34,794 nucleotides of DNA, taken from contig CANDKT010000012.1 of assembly GCA_947385365.1 (NCBI GenBank), positions 1 to 34,794 of the forward strand, in the 5' to 3' direction. Position numbers and translations under genes: made by a program. Origin of the DNA: an uncultured Bacillota bacterium. Lineage in GTDB: Bacteria > Bacillota > Clostridia > Oscillospirales > Oscillospiraceae. How positions within the stretch are numbered: the first letter of the stretch is position 1; each line of letters starts with the position of its first letter. Shown piece after piece: positions 28,692 through 34,794 of this stretch. The notes beneath the pieces were generated by a model. That model did not search any database. It was given only the letters and a program-made list of their open reading frames with translations, and was not told the DNA's origin.

Positions 28692-30453
28692 GTTCGGGTC
28701 CCTCAATCCGCAGCTCCAGCCGGACCGCCAGACCGGGGCCGTCCTTGTCCTGGAGCGTCAGGACGCCACGGTGACGTTCCACGATCTCCTTGGCGATGGA
28801 CAGTCCCAGACCGGTCCCGCCGGACTGCCGGGAACGCGCTTTGTCGACCCGATAGAACCGCTCAAAAATACGGGGACGGTCCTCTTCCGGGATACCGATT
28901 CCGTCGTCGTCCACCAGCATCCACACCCGGTCCTCTTCCCGGCCGGCGGAGATGGTGATGTGTCCATGATCCGGGGTGTATTTGATGGAGTTGGACACCA
29001 CGTTCATCATCACTTGAAGCACCCGTTCCCGGTCGGCCACGATGTCGGGCAAATCGGGAGGTAATTCTAAAGTCAACGTGTGGCTGTGGCGTTGCGCCTC
29101 CATATAGACGGCGCTGTACAGGTCCTGTACCGCCGCGCCGAACGAAAAACGGGTCAATTTCAACTCGTCCCGGCCTGAGTCGAACCGGGACAGGGTCAGC
29201 AAATCCTGTACGATGTGCGTCATACGGTCGCTCTCGTTCAGGATGACGCCCAGGAAACGTTTCTCCATATCCAGAGGGATCTCCCCCGCGCCTCCGGCTA
29301 AGGTTTCGGCGTAGGAGCGGATATTAGTCAGGGGCGTGCGCAGCTCGTGGGAGACGTTGGCGACAAACTCCCGCTGCATCTCCTGATTTTTCCGCTGCTG
29401 GGTGACGTCGTGGATGACGACCAGTACGCCGCCGCCTTCCCGGCCCCGGTCGAAGGGGGCCAGAAGCAGTTGCAGGAAGCTGTCCCGGACCTGTCGTTCT
29501 CCTTCCAGGTAGTCGGGGGCTTGCAGCACTTGCGCCAGCGGCGCGATGTCGCCGAACAGTTCCGCGTAGCAGGTACGGTCAGGGTTCAGGGTCCGGTGGA
29601 GCATCTGGGCGGCGGCGGGGTTGGAGTGGATGACGGTGCCTTCCCGGGAGAAGGCCACCACGCCGTCGGTCATGTGGAGGAAGAGCGTGTCCAATTTATT
29701 GCGTTCGTTCTCGACCTGGCGCAGGGTGTCCTGGAGCTGTCCGGCCATATCGTTGAAGGTGTCGGTCAGCACGCCGATCTCGTCTCGGGAAGCGACCTCG
29801 ATTTTACGGGAGAAGTCCCCTTCCGCGACGCGCATCGCGCCTTCGGTCAGGCGTTGGATTGGCGTGACCATCGTCTTGGACAGCAGGAAGGACAGCAGGA
29901 TGGAGATGACCAGTCCGAAGATCAGCGCTTCCACGATCAGGAGGAACATCTGTCCGGTCAGCTCGTCTGCGGTGGCCTTATTGTCGTAGATATAGATGAC
30001 GTAGGACTCGTCGCCCCGTTGGATTGGGATGGCGACGTCCATGTAGTCCAAAGCGGGGTTGCTCTCGTCGCCGGACTGGAAGGTTTTCAGGCCGGTGGTC
30101 AGGGCGAAGGCCAAGTTTTTGCTGTACTCCAACGGACCGGTTTCGCCGTCGGGGCGGACCAGACACACGCCGTTGCTGTCCAGGATGTACAGCTTCCGGT
30201 TCCGGCCGTCCACGCCCAACGCGCCCGCGTAAGCCTTCAGGACCTCCTGCATTTGGGCGGCGTCTTCGATTTCGGAGGGCGCGGTCAGGTCGGCGTAAAG
30301 CTCCTCGTCGCGGAAGACCGTGGCCATCTGGGTATAGAAGTCCTCCAGGTAGAAGGCGGTGACGGAGTTAATCAGGAAGGCACCCACGACAGTCATCAGG
30401 GAGAGGATCAGCAGGACCAGGATCATCACCAGCTTCATGTGGACGCTGCGCAC
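28684..30453 (-). CDS. walK: Cell-wall sensor histidine kinase WalK
   Basis: A 589-residue membrane kinase that phosphorylates WalR to regulate peptidoglycan hydrolases. Order: membrane helix 1 (about 7-29), extracellular sensor domain (30-160), helix 2 (about 165-187), HAMP, PAS (about 255-350), HisKA with H near residue 367 (ANVSHELRTPLTNI), and an ATPase domain with MMNVVSNSIKYTPD, DDDGIGIPEEDRPRIF and GTGLGLSIAKEI. The single PAS domain and extracellular loop match the WalK type. The GTG at 30453 has GAGGAGG 7 bases upstream; the first Met inside is five residues later. It lies 21 bases after walR. Confidence 0.96.
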   Translation of the reverse strand: MRSVHMKLVMILVLLILSLMTVVGAFLINSVTAFYLEDFYTQMATVFRDEELYADLTAPSEIEDAAQMQEVLKAYAGALGVDGRNRKLYILDSNGVCLVRPDGETGPLEYSKNLAFALTTGLKTFQSGDESNPALDYMDVAIPIQRGDESYVIYIYDNKATADELTGQMFLLIVEALIFGLVISILLSFLLSKTMVTPIQRLTEGAMRVAEGDFSRKIEVASRDEIGVLTDTFNDMAGQLQDTLRQVENERNKLDTLFLHMTDGVVAFSREGTVIHSNPAAAQMLHRTLNPDRTCYAELFGDIAPLAQVLQAPDYLEGERQVRDSFLQLLLAPFDRGREGGGVLVVIHDVTQQRKNQEMQREFVANVSHELRTPLTNIRSYAETLAGGAGEIPLDMEKRFLGVILNESDRMTHIVQDLLTLSRFDSGRDELKLTRFSFGAAVQDLYSAVYMEAQRHSHTLTLELPPDLPDIVADRERVLQVMMNVVSNSIKYTPDHGHITISAGREEDRVWMLVDDDGIGIPEEDRPRIFERFYRVDKARSRQSGGTGLGLSIAKEIVERHRGVLTLQDKDGPGLAVRLELRIEGPEHE

Positions 30454-30474
30454 GGGAACGCCTCCTCTCTCAGG

Positions 30475-31179
30475 TCAGCCGCCGAAGAAGTAGCCCATGC
30501 CCCGTTTGGTTTTGATGAAGGCAGGCACAGCGGGGTCGTCTTCCAGTTTCTCGCGCAGGCGGCGGACCGCCACGTCGACGGCGCGCACGTCGCCCACGTA
30601 GCCCTCGTAGTTCCACACGTGTTCCATCAGGGCTTCGCGGGAGAAGACCTTTCCCGGCTGGGCGGCCAGGAAGCAGATCAAGTCGTACTCGCGCTGGGTC
30701 AGTTCCAGAGGCAGGCCGTCTTTGGAGACGACGGCGCGTTCCCGGTCGATGGAGACGCGGCCGAGCTGGAGTATTTCGGAGCGTTCGGCGGGGGCGGAAG
30801 CGGGAGGCGTCATAGAGACGCGGCGGATATTGGCTTTGACTCTTGCCAGCAGCTCCCGCATGGAGAAGGGTTTTGTGATATAGTCGTCCGCGCCCAATTC
30901 CAAGCCCAACACTTTGTCGGCTTCCTCCTCGCGTGCGGTGAGCATGAGGATGGGGGTGGAGCGGCCCGCCTGCCGGACCCGGCGGCACACGTCGAAGCCG
31001 TCCATACCGGGCAGCATCAGGTCCAGCAGGATCAAGTCGGGGTCCTGTTCCAGGGCGAGCTGGAGTCCTGCGGGGCCGTCGAAGGCGGCCAACGTGTCGT
31101 AGCCCTCCCGTTTGAGGTTGTAGGCCAGGATATCCACGATGTTCTGTTCATCCTCCACGATGAGGATCTTGGTTCCCAT
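30475..31179 (-). CDS. walR: Response regulator WalR
   Basis: A 234-residue OmpR/PhoB-type regulator. Receiver domain: D9/D10-type acidic pair, phospho-acceptor D53 (LILLDLMLPGMDG), T in LMLTAREEEADKV, and K in YITKPF. The winged-helix C-terminal domain ends with REYDLICFLAAQPGKVFSREALMEHVW and a GDVRAVDVAVRRLREKLE recognition helix. KRGMGYFFGG closes the protein. WalR usually activates autolysin genes and is often essential. ATG 31179 has a GGAGG upstream. It lies between the Nudix gene and walK, all on one strand. Confidence 0.97.
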   Translation of the reverse strand: MGTKILIVEDEQNIVDILAYNLKREGYDTLAAFDGPAGLQLALEQDPDLILLDLMLPGMDGFDVCRRVRQAGRSTPILMLTAREEEADKVLGLELGADDYITKPFSMRELLARVKANIRRVSMTPPASAPAERSEILQLGRVSIDRERAVVSKDGLPLELTQREYDLICFLAAQPGKVFSREALMEHVWNYEGYVGDVRAVDVAVRRLREKLEDDPAVPAFIKTKRGMGYFFGG

Positions 31180-31221
31180 AGGCGACCTCCATTTTCTTTT
31201 TGCTTCCTTGAGGCTCAGGGC

Positions 31222-31758
31222 TCACAGGTCCAGCAGGACCTTGGTTTTCAGCGCGGCGGCTACGGTTTTGCCGTCGGTGATGGAGTTGTCCATCACCTGA
31301 CGGAGCAGCTCTTCAAAGGAGACGGACATCACGTCTAAAAACTCGCCTTCGTCCAGGTGCTGCTTTTTACGGGTCAGGTCCCGGGCCAGGTACATATGGA
31401 TTTTCTCCGTGCAGAAGCCGGGCGACGACAGCGTGTAGCCCAGGTAATCCCATTGCGCCGCTTCCAGACCGGTTTCCTCGCTCAATTCCCGCTGGGCGGC
31501 GAGGAAGTGATCTTCTCCGTACTCCAACTTTCCGGCGGGCAGTTCCAGCAGGAGCTGCTGGATGGGGTAGCGGAATTGTTTGACCAGGGTCACGTTCCGG
31601 TCGTGGTCCAGGGCCAGGACGCATACGCCGCCGGGGTGTTCCACGACCTCCCGGCTGGCCAGAGTGCCGCTGGGCAGTTCAGCTTTGTCCAGGGTCACTT
31701 TGATGATGCGCCCCTGAAACATGGTTTCGCTGCTCACTTTACGTTCTGCGAGTTCCAT
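31222..31758 (-). CDS. Nudix hydrolase, ADP-ribose pyrophosphatase type
   Basis: A 178-residue Nudix protein. The Nudix box GKLEYGEDHFLAAQRELSEETG (about residues 76-97) is complete, and the preceding LVKQFRYP and downstream SPGFCTEKIHMYLA fit the ADP-ribose pyrophosphatase group. It hydrolyses ADP-ribose to AMP and ribose 5-phosphate. ATG 31758 has AAGGAGG 8 bases upstream. It precedes walR by 42 bases and may be the first gene of that transcript, from a weak promoter at 31814-31842. Confidence 0.92.
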   Translation of the reverse strand: MELAERKVSSETMFQGRIIKVTLDKAELPSGTLASREVVEHPGGVCVLALDHDRNVTLVKQFRYPIQQLLLELPAGKLEYGEDHFLAAQRELSEETGLEAAQWDYLGYTLSSPGFCTEKIHMYLARDLTRKKQHLDEGEFLDVMSVSFEELLRQVMDNSITDGKTVAAALKTKVLLDL

Positions 31759-31813
31759 AAACAAATCCTCCTTCTCCGCCGCGGAAGCGGCGGTTGTCGC
31801 CGAATCAAGGTTC

Positions 31814-31842
31814 AGTATAACACAAAGGGGGGCTTTGGTAAA
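31814..31842 (-). promoter_or_regulatory. Weak promoter of the Nudix-walRK cluster
   Basis: On the minus strand TTTACC (31842-31837) and TATACT (31819-31814) with a 17-base spacer. The -35 is poor, the -10 good. Confidence 0.55.
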
Positions 31843-31904
31843 GCGGTTTTCTCAAAACCCCGCGCCCGTCTCACAAATTGCTTTTCCACGTGTTGGCACT
31901 GCTA

Positions 31905-32133
31905 AAGAGGATTTTTTGTATTCTCCCCCTTCGGGGGAGAATACGGCGTTTATGTTTTTGTATCCTCCCCCTTCGGGGGAGAATATGGCGTTTATGTTTT
32001 TGTATCCTCCCCCTTCGGGGGAGAATACGGCGTTTATGTTTTTGTATCCTCCCCCTTCGGGGGAGAATACAGCGTTTATGTGTTTTGTATCTTCCCCCCT
32101 TCGGGGGAAGAATACAGCTTTTATAAGACGGGC
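31905..32133. repeat. Five-unit palindromic repeat array between Nudix gene and brnT
   Basis: Five units, four with a 42-bp period, have the form TTTTTGTAT-TCTCCCCC-TTCG-GGGGGAGA-ATACGGCGTTTATG. Each palindrome contains a C(TTCG)G tetraloop on the plus strand. Read from the minus strand each unit is CATAAACGC-CGTATTCTCCCCC-GAA-GGGGGAGAATACAAAAA, and the end unit has the AAAAAATCCTCTTT tail found upstream of ilvA and recR. The array lies upstream of the Nudix gene and ends at TTTTATAAGACGGGC. The 429 bases from 31759 to 32187 hold this array and two promoters. Confidence 0.92.
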
Positions 32134-32152
32134 ACAAGAGTACCGCACTCCC

Positions 32153-32181
32153 TTGACAAATACGGCTGAAATAACTATAAT
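32153..32181 (+). promoter_or_regulatory. Consensus promoter of brnT
   Basis: TTGACA (32153-32158) and TATAAT (32176-32181) with a 17-base spacer, both perfect. The expected transcript start, 7 bases after the -10, is the A of the brnT ATG at 32188, so the mRNA should be leaderless. Confidence 0.88.
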
Positions 32182-32187
32182 ATAGGT

Positions 32188-32472
32188 ATGGAAACATTGA
32201 GATTTGAGTGGGACGAAACCAAAAATCAGAGCAATCAACGGAAACACGGCATATCTTTTGAAGAAGCCGCCAGCGTATTCTTTGATGAAGAAGCCTTAAT
32301 CAGAGATGATCCAGAGCATTCAAAGGAGGAAGAACGATTTGTTATGCTCGGCTTCAGCAGCAGAGCGAATCTGCTCGTGGTTTGTCACTGTTATCGCGCT
32401 TCTGAAACTGTGATTCGTATCATATCGGCCCGTAAAGCGACCAGAACAGAGAGTAAATACTATGGAAAGTGA
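32188..32472 (+). CDS. brnT: BrnT-family toxin
   Basis: A 94-residue RelE-like ribonuclease toxin. It starts with RFEWDETKNQSNQRKHGISFEEAASVF, has RDDPEHSKEEERFVMLG and ends IRIISARKATRTESKYY, all BrnT family marks. It acts with BrnA, encoded directly downstream. The ATG follows the -10 by six bases with no Shine-Dalgarno sequence, so initiation on a leaderless transcript is expected. Repeats flank the pair on both sides. Confidence 0.93.
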   Translation: METLRFEWDETKNQSNQRKHGISFEEAASVFFDEEALIRDDPEHSKEEERFVMLGFSSRANLLVVCHCYRASETVIRIISARKATRTESKYYGK

Positions 32473-32483
32473 GGATTTGGATC

Positions 32484-32696
32484 ATGCTGGACGAATATGA
32501 TTTTTCGACTGCCCGGAAAAATCCCTACGCTGCTCAGTTGAAACGGCAAATTACAATCAACATTGATCGGGATACCATCGACTACTTCAAAGAGCAGTCC
32601 GCTTTGACGGGTCTGCCATACCAGACGTTAATCAACTTGTACCTGCGGGACTGCGCCGTCAACCATCGGGTGTTGAAACTGACTTGGGGCGAATGA
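32484..32696 (+). CDS. brnA: BrnA-family antitoxin
   Basis: A 70-residue antitoxin. YDFSTARKNPYAAQLKRQITINI and DYFKEQSALTGLPYQTLINLYLRDCA form a ribbon-helix-helix DNA-binding domain of the BrnA type. It binds BrnT and represses the operon. The ATG at 32484 has GAGG in range upstream, inside the toxin gene end; an upstream GTG at 32469 would give four-base overlap with brnT and is an alternative. C-terminus LKLTWGE ends at 32696. Confidence 0.9.
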   Translation: MLDEYDFSTARKNPYAAQLKRQITINIDRDTIDYFKEQSALTGLPYQTLINLYLRDCAVNHRVLKLTWGE

Positions 32697-32785
32697 TTTC
32701 CTCCTCCTTCGGGGGAGAATACAGCGTTTATGTTTTTTTGTATCCTCTCCCTTCGGGGGAGGATACAGTTTTTATAAGACGGGCG
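32697..32785 (+). repeat. Two palindromic repeat units after brnA
   Basis: Two units in the same orientation as the array at 31905-32133, the second with CCTCTCCC and GGGGAGG arms. The pair ends with TTTTTATAAGACGGGC, matching the end of the array upstream of brnT. Thus the brnTA module lies between two copies of the same repeat-plus-end sequence. Confidence 0.85.
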
Positions 32786-32804
32786 TGGCGGTCCACGCAA
32801 AGTC

Positions 32805-32833
32805 TTGAAAGCTCCCTGTGGCGGTGCTATACT
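32805..32833 (+). promoter_or_regulatory. Promoter of the rRNA methyltransferase gene
   Basis: TTGAAA (32805-32810) and TATACT (32828-32833) with a 17-base spacer. Predicted leader about 36 bases. Confidence 0.82.
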
Positions 32834-32875
32834 TAGCCCATAGTCCCGCGTGGACGAGAGGAAGGGGAATGTTGG

Positions 32876-33988
32876 ATGGAGAGGTTTCAATTTGTGGTAC
32901 CGGTTCTGTTCGGGCTGGAGCGCGTATGCGCGGACGAGATACGGCGGTTAGGTCTGGAAGCGCAGGCGGAAAACGGACGGGTTCTGTGTACCGGCGCCGC
33001 GCTGGACCTGACGCGTCTGAATCTGAACCTGCGTACCGGGGAACGGGTGTTGTTGCAGTTGGGGCGGTTCCCTGCGCCGGATTTCGACGCGCTGTTCGAG
33101 GGAACGAAGGCGTTGCCTTGGGAGCGGTTCATTCCGAGAGATGGACAGTTCCCGGTCAAGGGCCGGAGTCTGGATTCCGCGCTGCATTCGGTTCCGGCCT
33201 GCCAGGGCGTGATACAAAAGGCAATCGCCGACCGTCTGGGTGGGAAGTACGGCCTGAACCGGCTGCCGGAGACCGGCGCGCGGTATCAGGTACAGTTTCT
33301 GCTCATGGGGGACGAGGCCGCGCTGATGCTGGACACGTCCGGGCCTGGTCTGCATAAGCGCGGGTACCGGGCGCAAGGCGTCGCCGCGCCGCTGCGGGAG
33401 ACGTTGGCCGCCGGTATGGTCCTACTGTCCCGCTACCGGGGCCGGGACCCGTTCTGCGATCCCTTCTGCGGTTCGGGGACGATTCCAATCGAAGCCGCGC
33501 TCATCGCCCGGAACCGCGCGCCGGGTCTGAACCGGAGCTTTCCGGCTCAGAAATGGTCCTGGCTGGACAAGAAGCTCTGGTTGGAGAGCGCGGGAGAGGC
33601 GTTGGACAAGGAATTTCACGGCGCGTATGAGATTTGGGGCGGCGACCTGGACCCGGACGCGGTGGCGTTGGCGAAGCACAACGCGGAGCTGGCGGAAGTG
33701 GACGATCTCGTCCGGTTCGAGACCGCCGACGCCCGGACGTTTCATTGGGGCGGGCCGTATGGCCGGGTCGTCACCAACCCGCCTTACGGCGAGCGCGTGA
33801 TGGAGCGACGGGAAGCGGAGACGCTGTACCGGGACTTCGGCAGAGCGTGGCGGAAATTCCCGGATGGCTGGAAGCTCTACCTGCTGTCCTCCCACACGGA
33901 ATTTGAGCGCACGTTCGGGCAAACGGCGGACAAAAAACGCAAGCTCTACAACGGGATGCTCAAGTGCGACCTGTTCCAGTACCTTTAG
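32876..33988 (+). CDS. THUMP-domain class I SAM methyltransferase (RlmL/YpsC type)
   Basis: A 370-residue enzyme. The THUMP RNA-binding part spans about residues 1-155, followed by the methyltransferase domain with DPFCGSGTIPIEAALIA (SAM motif I), WGGDLDPDAVALAKHN and the catalytic motif VVTNPPYGERV (NPPY). This is the RlmL/YcbY/YpsC type that makes N2-methylguanine in 23S rRNA. The partner methyltransferase RlmK half of E. coli RlmKL is not fused here; length is that of the single-domain Firmicute form. ATG 32876 has a GAGGAAGGGG-type site upstream. Confidence 0.92.
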   Translation: MERFQFVVPVLFGLERVCADEIRRLGLEAQAENGRVLCTGAALDLTRLNLNLRTGERVLLQLGRFPAPDFDALFEGTKALPWERFIPRDGQFPVKGRSLDSALHSVPACQGVIQKAIADRLGGKYGLNRLPETGARYQVQFLLMGDEAALMLDTSGPGLHKRGYRAQGVAAPLRETLAAGMVLLSRYRGRDPFCDPFCGSGTIPIEAALIARNRAPGLNRSFPAQKWSWLDKKLWLESAGEALDKEFHGAYEIWGGDLDPDAVALAKHNAELAEVDDLVRFETADARTFHWGGPYGRVVTNPPYGERVMERREAETLYRDFGRAWRKFPDGWKLYLLSSHTEFERTFGQTADKKRKLYNGMLKCDLFQYL

Positions 33989-34021
33989 AGGCCGCGCCGT
34001 ACTCCACAAACTCCCCAAACT

Positions 34022-34030
34022 TTAGCACTC
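34022..34030 (+). promoter_or_regulatory. Isolated CIRCE half-site
   Basis: TTAGCACTC occurs alone, 115 bases before the true CIRCE element; the right half is missing. It may be a decayed second operator or chance. Confidence 0.3.
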
Positions 34031-34096
34031 CGCCCGCTCTTTTGTGAACGAAGTGTAAAATGTTTCCGAACGCCCCCGGATTTTTTCATTTGGGGG

Positions 34097-34125
34097 TTGA
34101 TTTTTTGGAAGGAAACGGTTATCAT
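34097..34125 (+). promoter_or_regulatory. groES promoter
   Basis: TTGATT (34097-34102) and TATCAT (34120-34125) with a 17-base spacer. The predicted start near 34132 lies 5 bases before CIRCE. Confidence 0.78.
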
Positions 34126-34136
34126 CTTAGGTGAAC

Positions 34137-34500
<364 letters not shown>

Positions 34501-34504
34501 ACGG

Positions 34505-34618
34505 AACGTCTCAAACCCCAGGAAATTTTTCAGTTTCTCCCCCGAAGGGGAGAAAGGAAAACGTCCCAAACCCCAGGAAATTTTTCGGTTTCTCCCCCGA
34601 AGGGGGAGAAAATAAAAA
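34505..34618 (+). repeat. Two tandem palindromic repeats between groES and groEL
   Basis: Two about 60-bp direct copies of a CAAACCCCAGGAAATTTTTC-AGTTTCTCCCC-CGAA-GGGGAGAAA unit. The palindrome TTTCTCCCCC / GGGGGAGAAA has the same GAA loop as the other repeats, while the leading half is new. They separate the two chaperonin genes, so differential expression of groES and groEL might be affected. Confidence 0.85.
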
Positions 34619-34643
34619 AGCCCACATTTTGCTTTGGAGGTAA

Positions 34644-34794
<151 letters not shown>

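Noticed and set aside
31905..32133. Possible CRISPR array with 42-bp period
   Set aside because: The whole unit is repeated, so there are no variable spacers.
31852..32247. Minus-strand reading with a 14-residue repeat (INAVFSPEGGGYKN)
   Set aside because: It is produced by the 42-bp DNA repeat array, which is a multiple of three and so stays open; no ribosome binding site or homology.

Overview
The window looks like a chromosomal segment of a GC-rich anaerobic Firmicute, most likely a Clostridia / Oscillospiraceae-type gut bacterium. The evidence is a WalRK-YycHI cluster, groESL behind a CIRCE operator, an XpaC-TelA pair, strong AGGAGG-type ribosome binding sites, sigma-A promoters with 17-bp spacers, and RelB/YoeB, BrnT/BrnA and Uma2 accessory genes. 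Species cannot be fixed from the sequence alone.

Layout. 1-2185: end of hisS, then aspS. 2306-3223: a response-regulator diguanylate cyclase. 3315-9360: a transport and amino-acid/opine island. A minus-strand operon (Na+/solute symporter, ornithine cyclodeaminase-family enzyme, octopine/nopaline dehydrogenase-family enzyme) is divergent from a plus-strand gene fusing a TAXI-type solute-binding lipoprotein to a complete GltS-type glutamate symporter. 9411-13738: a minus-strand envelope-stress-like group (xpaC, small membrane protein, telA, TPM-domain protein, two-OB SSB-like protein), with a candidate small RNA on the opposite strand at 12942-13014. 13983-17436: threonine ammonia-lyase, ribulose-phosphate epimerase, recR and a small membrane protein. 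17566-20105: a CoxE-like VWA protein, its MoxR ATPase and a membrane protein.

20200-24671 is a compact accessory island. It has three nearly identical SLOG/DUF1273 genes, each divergent from a small HTH regulator. Each pair has its own palindromic operator set, and the third pair has a different regulator family. Interspersed are relB-yoeB, a Uma2 nuclease, a truncated relB copy and a collapsed relic of a cassette. This is the most unusual part of the window.

24771-31758: rnhA and ilvE, then the Nudix-walR-walK-yycH-yycI cluster on the minus strand. 31905-32785: a leaderless brnT-brnA toxin-antitoxin pair bracketed by palindromic repeat arrays. 32876-33988: an RlmL-type rRNA methyltransferase. 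34216-34794: groES and the start of groEL.

A family of short palindromes (arms of C/G runs around a GAA or TTCG loop) recurs about 25 times between genes throughout, usually just upstream of a start codon and in a fixed orientation relative to that gene.
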